Of a stretch of 18,389 bases of DNA, positions 1 through 7,660 are shown in pieces (position 1 is the stretch's first letter; each line of letters starts with the position of its first letter). The stretch spans positions 1-18,389 of the forward strand of contig JBMNTK010000060.1 in NCBI GenBank assembly GCA_050945695.1, written 5' to 3'. The DNA is from Ch71 sp050945695. GTDB taxonomy: Bacteria; Chloroflexota; Anaerolineae; DRVO01. The translations under genes and the position numbers were made by a program. Below the pieces are notes generated by a model. The model made no database searches, had not been told where the DNA came from, and saw only the letters and a program-made list of their open reading frames with translations.

Positions 1-250
1 AGTGTCGCCCCCCCCCCCCGCCATTAGGCGGAGCAAAAGGGCGACCCCCTCTCCCACACGTGGGAGAGGGGAGGCGGCAGCTCCCCCTTCCCTGGCAGGG
101 AAGTCCGCCATTTCGAGGAGCGAAATGGCGCTGGGCCGGGGGGTTAGGTTACCCATGGGTTGGAGTGAACCCCTCCCCCAGCCCCTCCCCTGAAAAGGGA
201 GGGGAGCCACCCCCCCTTCCCTCTCAGGGAAGGGGGTTGGGGGTTAGGTT
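1..250. repeat. Cluster of G/C-rich hairpin repeats
   Basis: This stretch is non-coding and consists of consecutive short inverted repeats. Seen directly: arms 46-56/61-71, 87-93/97-103, a perfect 10-bp stem 106-115/121-130 with a 5-nt spacer, 182-189/197-204, and an 11-bp stem 212-222/226-236. A run of twelve C occurs at 8-19. Hairpins of the same kind lie at 18177-18277 at the other end of the window. Short open frames here are read from the repeats and show no protein-like composition. The cluster could act as transcription terminators for a gene upstream of the window or be a dispersed repeat family; the sequence alone does not decide. Confidence 0.75.
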
Positions 251-469
251 TGCATCGCCCCGTCCAATGTGCGACTAGGAGACCGGCACGATGTAGAATA
301 GGCCCACGCCGGAAGGAGCCGGCGACATACTCGAGGGCGTAGTGGCCGCGCGATCGCCCTGCCCCGGTATCACCGTGGCCCCGGGAAGTTCACCCGTACT
401 GGTTCGGGTGAGCTCGCCACTGGTCACTAGGGTGCAGAGCTATCGCCAGGCGGCACTGCTGGAGGCAGG
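251..469. other. Intergenic leader upstream of the serine hydrolase
   Basis: No gene was found. A weak -10-like TAGAAT lies at 294-299 without a convincing -35. If it is used, the transcript would carry a leader of about 165 nt. A small inverted repeat (tcacccg 390-396 with cgggtga 405-411) sits in that leader. No riboswitch class was recognised. The ribosome site for the next gene is GGAGG at 461-465. Confidence 0.3.
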
Positions 470-2368
470 ATGAAGGCGTTTCGTGCCATGTGTCTAGTGA
501 TGCTAGTGGTGGCACTTCTATCTCACTTCTCCCTTCCGGTCACGGCCCAAGCGCCGGCGGCCCTGGATGACCCGGCCGAGCTGGAAGCCTTCCTGGACGG
601 GCAGATGGAAGCCTACATGCGGACTGACCACGTGGCGGGCGCGGTAATCACCGTGGTCAAGGACGGCGAGGTCTTCTTTTCCAAAGGCTACGGGCTGGCC
701 GACGTCGAGCAGGCCCTTCCCGTCTCACCCGACACCACCCTCTTCCGGCCGGGCTCCGTCTCCAAGCTCTTCACCTGGACGGCGGTGATGCAGCTGGTGG
801 AGCAGGGACGCCTGGACCTGGATGCCGACGTCAACACCTACCTGAGCGCCTTCCAGATCCCTGCGACCTTCCCCGAGCCCATTCGACTGCGGCACCTACT
901 CACCCACACCCCCGGGTTTGAGGACGTGGGCGAAGGGCTCTTCCTCCGCGAAGGGAGCCCTACCCTGTCGTTGGAGGAGTACCTGGTGACGTATATGCCC
1001 GCTCGGGTCTATCCACCGGGGCAGATCGCGGCTTACTCCAACTACGGCAGCGCCCTGGCCGGCTACATCGTGAGCGAGGTGGCCGGGATGCCCTTCGAGC
1101 AGTACGTGGAGGAGAACATCTTCCGTCCGCTGGGCATGGAGCGCAGCACCTTCGTGCAGCCGCCCCCGGCGCCGCTGGCCCAGGACGTGTCTCGAGGATA
1201 CCGCTACCGTAACGGCGCCTTCGAGGAGCGCTGGTTTGAGGTGGTGCAGGCGCCGCCCGCGGGCGGGCTCAGCGCCACTGCTGCCGACATGGCCCGCTTC
1301 ATGATCGCCTACCTGCAGGGCGGCCAACTGGGTGACGTCCGCATCCTCGAAGAAGACACGGTCCGCCAGATGCAGGAGCTGCACTTCTCCCACGACCCTC
1401 GGCTGATGGGGTGGGGCTGGGGGTTTGCGGTGGAGCAGGAAAAGGGCCTGAAGGCGGTGGGCCACGGGGGCGATACCACCTACTTCCACTCCTTCCTGGG
1501 GCTGCTTCCCGAACACAACGTGGGCATATTCATCTCTACCAACTCCCAGACGGGCAGCAACCTGCGCGCCGGGGTGTTCGAGGGGATCGTCCAGCGTTAC
1601 TTCCTGGAGCCCGCGTCACCTCAGCCGGTGGCGTCCTACAGCCCCGACGACGGGAACCGGTTCAGCGGCGCCTACTTGCCGGCCCGCTCCAACTACACGC
1701 GCTTCGAGAAGCTCTTGGGGCTGTTCCAGGTGCTGAACGTGAGCACGACCGAGCGGGGCACTATCCGGCTCATCGGCCCGTATGCTCAGGATGACCTTGA
1801 GTGGGCCCCGGCCGAGGCACTCACCTTCCGCCCCACCGATCCCCAGTCCCGCCGTGGTCCTGTGATCTTCTCCGAGGACGGGAGCCGTCTCCACTTTGGC
1901 CCCTGGGCCTTCCTGCGGCTGCCCTGGTACGGCACGCCTCCCTTCCAGTACGCCGTGCTGGGTGCCAGCCTGGCCGCACTGGCTTCGGCCGTGGTGGCCT
2001 GGCCGGTGGGCTTCCTGGGCAACCGGCGGCGCCGACTGGAGCTGGGGAGCCCGGGCGAGCCGGGGTTGGCCCGGGCAGGGCGTCTCCTAGCCTGGACGTC
2101 TGCTCTCCTCACCCTGGTGAGCCTGGGGGCGACGGCGGCTGTCCTGAGCGACTTCGAGTCGGTGACCTTCGGTATGCCTCCAGCCCTGAATGCTCTGTTG
2201 ACGGTCCCGTATCTGACCTCAGTGCTGGCGATTGGTGTCGCGGTCTTCGCCGTCCTGGCTTGGGTGAAGGGGTGGTGGACGCTAATCGGCCGCCTTCACT
2301 ACACCCTCATCGCTGCTGCCGGGCTGGCGCTGGTATGGTGGTACGCCTATTGGAACGTCATCCTGTAG
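470..2368 (+). CDS. Serine hydrolase (beta-lactamase/class C family) with C-terminal membrane helices
   Basis: A 632-residue serine hydrolase of the beta-lactamase class C / penicillin-binding-protein-like family (the family that includes esterases and D-amino peptidases). Residues 1-28 look like a signal peptide ending in AQA. The three family motifs are present: S96-V-S-K99 with the nucleophile S96, Y189-S-N191, and H332-G-G334 in the KTG position. The catalytic domain covers about residues 35-380. After a linker domain (about 390-485) come four predicted membrane helices near 493-515, 538-559, 575-598 and 608-630, so the enzyme is probably anchored with its active site outside the cytoplasm. 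The start is ATG 470 with GGAGG at 461-465. The substrate cannot be told from sequence: peptidoglycan peptide, peptide or ester are all possible, and a true beta-lactamase is less likely given the HGG motif and the membrane tail. It is the first gene of a probable three-gene operon. Confidence 0.9.
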   Translation: MKAFRAMCLVMLVVALLSHFSLPVTAQAPAALDDPAELEAFLDGQMEAYMRTDHVAGAVITVVKDGEVFFSKGYGLADVEQALPVSPDTTLFRPGSVSKLFTWTAVMQLVEQGRLDLDADVNTYLSAFQIPATFPEPIRLRHLLTHTPGFEDVGEGLFLREGSPTLSLEEYLVTYMPARVYPPGQIAAYSNYGSALAGYIVSEVAGMPFEQYVEENIFRPLGMERSTFVQPPPAPLAQDVSRGYRYRNGAFEERWFEVVQAPPAGGLSATAADMARFMIAYLQGGQLGDVRILEEDTVRQMQELHFSHDPRLMGWGWGFAVEQEKGLKAVGHGGDTTYFHSFLGLLPEHNVGIFISTNSQTGSNLRAGVFEGIVQRYFLEPASPQPVASYSPDDGNRFSGAYLPARSNYTRFEKLLGLFQVLNVSTTERGTIRLIGPYAQDDLEWAPAEALTFRPTDPQSRRGPVIFSEDGSRLHFGPWAFLRLPWYGTPPFQYAVLGASLAALASAVVAWPVGFLGNRRRRLELGSPGEPGLARAGRLLAWTSALLTLVSLGATAAVLSDFESVTFGMPPALNALLTVPYLTSVLAIGVAVFAVLAWVKGWWTLIGRLHYTLIAAAGLALVWWYAYWNVIL

Positions 2369-2399
2369 GTGCGGCGGGAAGGAGTCAGGAGGGGTGAGT

Positions 2400-2909
2400 A
2401 TGGCTGGGCCAATACTGGTGACCTACGGATCGTGGTGTGGCTCTACCGCTGAGGTGGCGGAAGAGATCGGCAGGGTGTTGCGCGAAGGGGGCTCGGAAGT
2501 GGAGGTCGTGCGTGCCGACCGGGCCGGTGACGTGGGCCGCTACAGTGCCGCCGTCATCGGCACCGCCATCCGGGCCGGGCGATGCAAGGGCGAGGTAACC
2601 AAGTTCGCCAGGCGTAACGAGCAGGCACTGCGCCAGATGCCGGTGGCGGTGTTCAGCGTGGGGCTGGAGATGCAAGAGGACAGGCCGGACAGCCGCGAGA
2701 AAGCGGCCCAGTACCTCAAGCCCATCACCGACCTCCTGAATCCGGTGAGCGTGGGGCTCTTCGGGGGCGTCGTGGACAAGACCAAGGCTTCCTTCCCCAT
2801 GAATCTCGTCCTCGGCATGATGCCGCAGGGCGACTGGCGGGACTGGGACGCCATCCACGAGTGGGCCCGGGCGCTACCGGGGGCTCTCTTTGAACGGAGG
2901 TCAGCCTAA
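2400..2909 (+). CDS. Flavodoxin-like / HemG-type flavoprotein
   Basis: A 169-residue flavodoxin-fold protein. The N-terminus has a beta strand (ILVTYG) followed by the FMN phosphate loop TYGSWCGST (residues 8-16), matching the flavodoxin pattern of a small glycine/serine/threonine-rich loop. Later strands (AAVIGTAIRAG; VAVFSVG; VGLFGGVVD) also fit. The size and the first conserved block resemble HemG, the flavodoxin-type protoporphyrinogen oxidase, and relatives often annotated as menaquinone-dependent protoporphyrinogen oxidase. No other heme genes are nearby, so HemG activity is unproven and a general electron-transfer role is equally possible. I chose ATG 2400 because AGGAGGGG at 2387-2394 sits at proper distance; GTG 2394 would overlap its own ribosome site. 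It lies 31 bp after the serine hydrolase and 1 bp before the next gene. Confidence 0.75.
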   Translation: MAGPILVTYGSWCGSTAEVAEEIGRVLREGGSEVEVVRADRAGDVGRYSAAVIGTAIRAGRCKGEVTKFARRNEQALRQMPVAVFSVGLEMQEDRPDSREKAAQYLKPITDLLNPVSVGLFGGVVDKTKASFPMNLVLGMMPQGDWRDWDAIHEWARALPGALFERRSA

Positions 2910-2910
2910 G

Positions 2911-3459
2911 ATGCGGTTTGAAGCCTACTCTTATCGCACCAGTTCCCGGTTTGGCAGCCGGGTCTGGATAGAAGTCGCCCAGGGGCAGGTGTCGGTCACC
3001 GGTCCGCGTATACCGGCGCCTGTGTATCGGGTCTGGCTCGGTGTACAGGCCCTGCTGATGGCAGCCACGCTGCCCCTGGCGCTGATAGCAGTTCTGCGCC
3101 GGAGCGGCCGCTATGCTGTGGGGGTCCTGGGCGCCCTAGGGGCGCACCTGGCCATAGGCGGCGTCGGGGCTGGGTGCATGTGGGAGATGATGAACCTCAA
3201 TGCCTTCCTCGAGGGCAAGCGAGGCGAGACTGAGTCGTTCCCCGTGGACGCTGTGCGAGACGTGCGCATCGGCCGAGGCTGGGCCCGACACGGGCTGTCG
3301 CTGGTGCTGCTTCCTTACGTGCGCGCCGTAGACAGCGTGGCCGAGGGCCATACGGTGTCCTTCGAGGCACCCGATAGTGCCACCGGTACGGATGCGGTGT
3401 ATGCCCTGCACATGCGCACGCCTGAGGAGGCCTCGACGCTAGCGGCGCTGCTTCGGTAG
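2911..3459 (+). CDS. Unknown protein with two membrane helices
   Basis: I do not recognise this 182-residue protein. Residues 1-37 form a short soluble segment with beta character. Two hydrophobic helices follow at about 39-62 and 69-91, separated by RRSGR. A soluble C-terminal part (about 110-182) alternates strands and charged turns (VRDVRIGRGW, HGLSLVLLPY, VSFEAPD) and ends in a helix (PEEASTLAALL). This resembles the small membrane-bound PH-like domains seen in bacteria, but that is a guess from pattern only. ATG 2911 is favoured over TTG 2890 because GGAGG at 2896-2900 stands 10 nt before it. It begins 1 bp after the flavodoxin stop codon, so the two are probably cotranscribed. Confidence 0.6.
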   Translation: MRFEAYSYRTSSRFGSRVWIEVAQGQVSVTGPRIPAPVYRVWLGVQALLMAATLPLALIAVLRRSGRYAVGVLGALGAHLAIGGVGAGCMWEMMNLNAFLEGKRGETESFPVDAVRDVRIGRGWARHGLSLVLLPYVRAVDSVAEGHTVSFEAPDSATGTDAVYALHMRTPEEASTLAALLR

Positions 3460-3552
3460 GGGATTTCACCGCAGAGCGCTGACTCACGCAAAGGCGCCAA
3501 GCCGTAGAGGGAAGAGGCAAGCGGCCTGGCGTCTTTGCGTCTTTGCGTGAGG
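3459..3552. repeat. Dispersed inverted repeat ('ctcacgcaaag' type)
   Basis: This repeat directly follows the previous stop codon. The left arm ctcacgcaaaggcgcca (3483-3499) pairs with the right arm near 3536-3551 (tgcgtctttgcgtgag), with a 9-bp partial duplication (tctttgcgt) at the right arm. A related inverted repeat lies at 12595-12658. The first 18 bases (3459-3476) recur exactly in reverse complement at 18339-18356. It is non-coding and may serve as a terminator for the upstream operon. Confidence 0.7.
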
Positions 3553-3611
3553 CTGTCGCCACGCGTCACGCATCGCCCCCCTGCCTACTTGTGCCCTATA
3601 TACTACCAGCG

Positions 3612-3620
3612 TGCTATAGT
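3612..3620 (+). promoter_or_regulatory. Extended -10 promoter candidate for the pyruvyl transferase operon
   Basis: TGCTATAGT matches an extended -10 element (TGn then five of six bases of TATAAT), in an AT-rich patch unlike its surroundings. No good -35 is visible, as is usual for extended -10 promoters. Predicted start of transcription is near 3627, giving a leader of about 24 nt that contains the ribosome site GAGGGG at 3638-3643. A second -10-like TATACT lies at 3599-3604. Confidence 0.5.
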
Positions 3621-3650
3621 TGAGACCATGCACGGCTGAGGGGAAACGGA

Positions 3651-4892
3651 ATGAGCGAGCCGGCCCGACATGGGCCAAGTGTGCTGGTGGTGGGCTACAA
3701 CGGTGCCAACAACACCGGCGCTGAGGCTCTGCTACAGACCGATCTGAGGGACCTGCGCTCAGTGCTTCCCCATGCGCAGGTGACCGTGCCCACCCTGAGC
3801 GAGGCGAACCTCCGCCGGTACCTGCAAGAGGGCCCGGACCTGCGCATCGAGCCCATGCCCACCCTCTTCTTCCGCAAGCTCCGGCGCCTGGTGCGCGAGC
3901 ACGACCTGATCATGCTGGTCGAGGGCAGCGCCTACATGGACACCTGGACCTCGGCCCTGCTTTGGTACTTCCTCTGGGCTACCCAGTGCGCCCACAGCTT
4001 CGGTAAGCCCTGCTTGGCCTACGCCGTAGACGCCGGCGACCTGTCCCCCCTCAACCGGCGACTGGTCCGCCACGTGGCCAGCCTCACGGACCTCATCGTC
4101 ACCCGGGCCCGGGCGGCGGCCGAACGCCTGCACGCCTACGGTGTCACCGCCCCGATAGAGGTGACCGCCGACAACGCCCTCACCTTCCTGCCCCGCCCCG
4201 AGGACACGGGTTGGCTGGGGCGGGAGTGGCCGGAGGCGGCAGACGGAGCCATCGGCCTGGCCGTGGTGGATTTCCACCTCTGGCCGGTGGTCATCCGCCC
4301 CTGGGGGCGCCAAGCCGACTGCTATAAGTGGCCCTACTACTTCAGCCGCTCACCCCAGCGCGCCCAGGCCACATCCACCTTGGCCCAAGGCTACGCGGAA
4401 CTGGCCGACCGCCTGATCCGGGAACAGGGCCGTCCTGTCGCCCTGATCTGCATGGAGCAACTGGACGAGCCCCTGGCCCGGCGCATCCATGGGCTCATGC
4501 ACCAGGGCGCGGCCGCTCGGGTCTTCTCGTCCTGCCAGTACGATGCCTCCCGCATGACGGCGCTGCTGCGGAGCCTAAGTGCCCTGGTCACCTCCCGCTA
4601 TCATGCCGCCATCCTCTCCCTCCAGGCACACGTCCCCCAGGTGGCGGTGGGCCATGACCTCCGGCTCAAGAGCCTCTACGGCGAGCTGGGCCTCCAGGAG
4701 GATTACTTCCTTAACCCCGACCTGCCCGACCTCTGGAGTCGGCTGCACGATGCCGTTAGCGGCCTCCTGGCCGACCCTGAGCCCATGCGGCAGCGGCTAC
4801 GCCAGGGCTATGACGACCTGGCCGGCCGGGCAGCCGGCAACATCAGGCTACTGCACCGATTCCTAGCCGAGCAGGGCTGGGCCCGGCCGTGA
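3651..4892 (+). CDS. Polysaccharide pyruvyl transferase family protein (CsaB-like)
   Basis: A 413-residue protein of the polysaccharide pyruvyl transferase family, which moves pyruvate from phosphoenolpyruvate to a sugar in surface polymers (CsaB in S-layer anchoring is the best-known member). Evidence: the N-terminal glycine-rich loop YNGANNTGAEALL (16-28), the first-domain signature EGSAYMD (91-97), and the second-domain signature TSRYHAAILSLQAHVP (314-329) followed by a segment that matches the usual 'vgi-D-K' region (GHDLRLKSLYGELG). Length fits the family. Start ATG 3651 has GAGGGG 8-13 nt upstream. Its stop codon overlaps the next gene's GTG start by 4 nt, which argues for coupled translation and a shared process with the lipid-type enzymes downstream. 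Some family members have functions other than pyruvylation, so substrate and reaction remain uncertain. Confidence 0.8.
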   Translation: MSEPARHGPSVLVVGYNGANNTGAEALLQTDLRDLRSVLPHAQVTVPTLSEANLRRYLQEGPDLRIEPMPTLFFRKLRRLVREHDLIMLVEGSAYMDTWTSALLWYFLWATQCAHSFGKPCLAYAVDAGDLSPLNRRLVRHVASLTDLIVTRARAAAERLHAYGVTAPIEVTADNALTFLPRPEDTGWLGREWPEAADGAIGLAVVDFHLWPVVIRPWGRQADCYKWPYYFSRSPQRAQATSTLAQGYAELADRLIREQGRPVALICMEQLDEPLARRIHGLMHQGAAARVFSSCQYDASRMTALLRSLSALVTSRYHAAILSLQAHVPQVAVGHDLRLKSLYGELGLQEDYFLNPDLPDLWSRLHDAVSGLLADPEPMRQRLRQGYDDLAGRAAGNIRLLHRFLAEQGWARP

Positions 4893-7660
4893 GCGCCACC
4901 GTCCTCCTCACCGGCGCCACCGGTTTCCTGGGGGCCCAGGTGGCCCGCTGGCTGCTCCTCCACACCGACTGCCACATCGTCGCCCTGGTGCGCGCGCCGG
5001 ACGAGGCGGGGGCAACGAGACGGCTGTCGCGCGCCTGGTGGGACTGGCCAGAGCTGGCCGGTGCCATCGGGAGCCGGGCCGAGGCCCTTCCCGGCGATCT
5101 GACCCAGGACCGGCTAGGGCTGAACGAGCCGGTCTACCGGGACCTGGCCGGCAGGGTGACGCACGTGATACATGCCGCCGCCGGGCTGCGCTTCGATGCC
5201 CCCGAGGCCCAGCTGCGCCAGGTCAACGTGGAGGGGACGGCCCGGCTGCTGGAGTTTGCCCACGCCGCCCCTGGCCTGGTTCGCTTCGCCCACGTCTCCA
5301 CCGCCTACGTGGCCGGCTGCCGAGAGGGTGAGATCGCCGAGGACGACCTTCAGGGTGAGGCCGGGTTCCACAACCCCTACGAGCAGACCAAGCACGAGGC
5401 CGAGCGCCTGGTCCGCGGGAGTCGGCTGCCCGTGTCCGTGTTTCGGCCCGGATTGGTGGTGGGAGACTCGCGCACGGGCGAGATCAAGATCTTCAACACC
5501 CTCTACTACCCCTTACGGCTTTATCTTACCGGGAAGCTGCCGGTGGTGCCCTGCCGGCCCGACCTCAGGCTCAACCTGATCCCCGTGGACTACGTGGCCG
5601 AGGCGGTAGGTCGCCTGACCCTGGACCCGGAAGCGGAGGGCAAGACCTTTCACCTCACTGCCCCCACCGAATCGCTGCCCACGGCCCGGGAACTGGTGGA
5701 GTACGTGCGGGCCTGGGCCCGGCAGGAGCTGGGGCTGGCCCTTCCCCGTCCCCGATTCGCCCCCTTCCTCCTGTCCTTAGCCCCGGCCGCCGCCAGGCTC
5801 CCGTCTCCGGTCCTGGCCAACCTGGCTACTCTGGCCCCATACTTCGCCGAGCGGCGCCGGTTCCTGCGACCTCAAACCGACCGGTTCCTGGGCCCCTATT
5901 CGCTCGACTGGCGCCAGTTCCTTCCTCGCCTGCTCGAGTTCGCCCGCTATCAGGGCTTCCTGCACCGCTCCGACCGCACAGTGCACGAGCAGCTTCTCTT
6001 CCGCTTGGGCAGCCGCTCGCGCCCGGTCCGCTACCACGACCTCATCCAGGGGCGCGCACACACGCGGGAAGCGGCCCAGGTGCGCGAGGACATCCTGGCC
6101 GCGGCCGGGGCTCTGCGAGCGCTGGGGGTGGGGCCGGGTGAGCGAGTGGCGATAGTGGGCCTCAACAGCTCCCGCTACCTCACCCTGGACGTTGCCATCG
6201 GCCTGGTGGGGGCGGTGAGTGTGCCCCTCTACTACACCAGCCCTCCGGCTGAGATACGCGCCTTGCTGGAAGCCAGTGGGGCGCGGCTGCTCTTCGTGAG
6301 TGCCCCCGCCGTGCTCGCGCGCCTGGAGGAACTGGAGTCGCCGGTGCCGGTGATCTCCTTTGCCCGCCAGGGTCCAGCGCCCGGACCGGCGGTGATGTCA
6401 TGGGAAGACTTCTTGGCCCAAGGCCGCGGTATGGCGGCCGAGACGACAGCGCCGGTGGGCATGGGGGAGCCTGCTACCCTCCGCTATACCTCCGGCACCA
6501 CCGGCCGGCCCCGCGGGGTGGTGTTCCACCACGAGCACTTGCGCTACATGGCGGAATCGCTGGCTTCCCTGCCTCCCTGGCGGGTCCGCAACCGGCGGGT
6601 GGTCTACCTTTCGTTCCTGCCCATGAACCACGTGGTCGAAGGTATCCTGGCCACCTATTCGCCGTACTACGTCCCGGCTCCTCTGGACATCTACTTCCTG
6701 GAGGACCTGCGCGAGATCGCCCAGGCATTGCCCCGGGTGCGCCCCACCATGTTCTTCTCCGTGCCTCGGGTATACGAGAAGCTCTGGGAGCGCTTCCAGG
6801 CCAGCCTCCCGGGGCGGGTGTACCTCAGTTCCTCGGGGCTGCGGCGTCGCTTACTGCGCCCCCTGGTGCGGGCGGGCTTCCTGCGCCGGGCGGGGCTCGA
6901 TCGGTGTGCCCAGCTCATCGTGGGCTCGGCCCCTTCGGGCGAGGGGCTCATGCGTGCCTACCGCGAGCTGGGCATAGAGCTGCACAATGCCTACGGGCTC
7001 ACCGAGGCCCCCCTCATCACCATGAACCGGCTGGGGGCCAACCGGCTGGGCACGGTGGGCGAGGCCCTACCCCGCACCGAGGTACAGGTGGCCGAGGACG
7101 GCGAGGTGCTGGTGCGAGGGCCCCAGGTCACCCCCGGCTACCTAGAACCGCAGGCCGAGCCCCCCGTCCGAGACGGTTGGCTGCACACTGGGGATGTGGG
7201 CCGGCTCACCGAGGATGGGTACTTGGTCCTGGAGGGGCGCAAGAAGGAGCTTCTCATCACCTCCTATGGGAAGAACGTGCACCCCTCTCGGGTGGAGGCG
7301 CGGCTGCTGGCGCTGCCGGGGGTGAGCGAGGCCCTGCTGGTGGGGGATGGCCGGCCTTACTGTGCCGCCCTGCTGTGGGTGGAGGCCAGTCGCTTCACGC
7401 CCGAGGAGGCAGGGGCGCTCGATGCAGCCGTGGTCCAGGCCAACCGGGACTTCTCTCACCCCGAACAGGTCAAGGCCTGGGCAGTCCTCCACCACGACCT
7501 CACGGTGGAGGGGGGCGAGCTCACCCCCAACCTCAAGCTGCGCCGAGAGGTGGTCCTGGGCCGGCACGCTGCCACCGTGGCCGCCCTCTACGGGGATGGG
7601 CCCCGGCCCGAGTCAGTCCTTCACCTGGGGCGCGCCCCCCGAGAGGCGCCCGGTGGTTAG
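4889..7660 (+). CDS. Fusion: NAD(P)-dependent acyl/thioester reductase + acyl-AMP ligase
   Basis: A 923-residue two-domain enzyme. Residues 1-280 are an extended short-chain dehydrogenase of the thioester/fatty-acyl reductase type: cofactor loop TGATGFLG (8-15), STAY (137-140) and catalytic Y164-xxx-K168. Residues 280-360 form a linker. Residues 360-905 are an AMP-forming ligase most like long-chain acyl-CoA synthetases: phosphate loop YTSGTTGRPRG (533-543), YGLTEA (702-707), TGD (767-769), GRKKELL (783-789) and the C-terminal lysine in ELTPNLKLRR (K883). Known families predict activation of a carboxylic acid with ATP and reduction of an acyl thioester to aldehyde or alcohol. Carboxylic acid reductases have the order ligase-carrier-reductase; here the order is reversed and no phosphopantetheine carrier domain is visible. 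The GTG start overlaps the upstream stop codon (GTGA). An OleC/OleD-like olefin role is an alternative, but OleA and OleB are absent here. Confidence 0.9.
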   Translation: MSATVLLTGATGFLGAQVARWLLLHTDCHIVALVRAPDEAGATRRLSRAWWDWPELAGAIGSRAEALPGDLTQDRLGLNEPVYRDLAGRVTHVIHAAAGLRFDAPEAQLRQVNVEGTARLLEFAHAAPGLVRFAHVSTAYVAGCREGEIAEDDLQGEAGFHNPYEQTKHEAERLVRGSRLPVSVFRPGLVVGDSRTGEIKIFNTLYYPLRLYLTGKLPVVPCRPDLRLNLIPVDYVAEAVGRLTLDPEAEGKTFHLTAPTESLPTARELVEYVRAWARQELGLALPRPRFAPFLLSLAPAAARLPSPVLANLATLAPYFAERRRFLRPQTDRFLGPYSLDWRQFLPRLLEFARYQGFLHRSDRTVHEQLLFRLGSRSRPVRYHDLIQGRAHTREAAQVREDILAAAGALRALGVGPGERVAIVGLNSSRYLTLDVAIGLVGAVSVPLYYTSPPAEIRALLEASGARLLFVSAPAVLARLEELESPVPVISFARQGPAPGPAVMSWEDFLAQGRGMAAETTAPVGMGEPATLRYTSGTTGRPRGVVFHHEHLRYMAESLASLPPWRVRNRRVVYLSFLPMNHVVEGILATYSPYYVPAPLDIYFLEDLREIAQALPRVRPTMFFSVPRVYEKLWERFQASLPGRVYLSSSGLRRRLLRPLVRAGFLRRAGLDRCAQLIVGSAPSGEGLMRAYRELGIELHNAYGLTEAPLITMNRLGANRLGTVGEALPRTEVQVAEDGEVLVRGPQVTPGYLEPQAEPPVRDGWLHTGDVGRLTEDGYLVLEGRKKELLITSYGKNVHPSRVEARLLALPGVSEALLVGDGRPYCAALLWVEASRFTPEEAGALDAAVVQANRDFSHPEQVKAWAVLHHDLTVEGGELTPNLKLRREVVLGRHAATVAALYGDGPRPESVLHLGRAPREAPGG

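Noticed and set aside
1..250. Possible CRISPR array
   Set aside because: The repeats are different hairpins of varying length with no constant repeat or regular spacer, and no cas gene is present.
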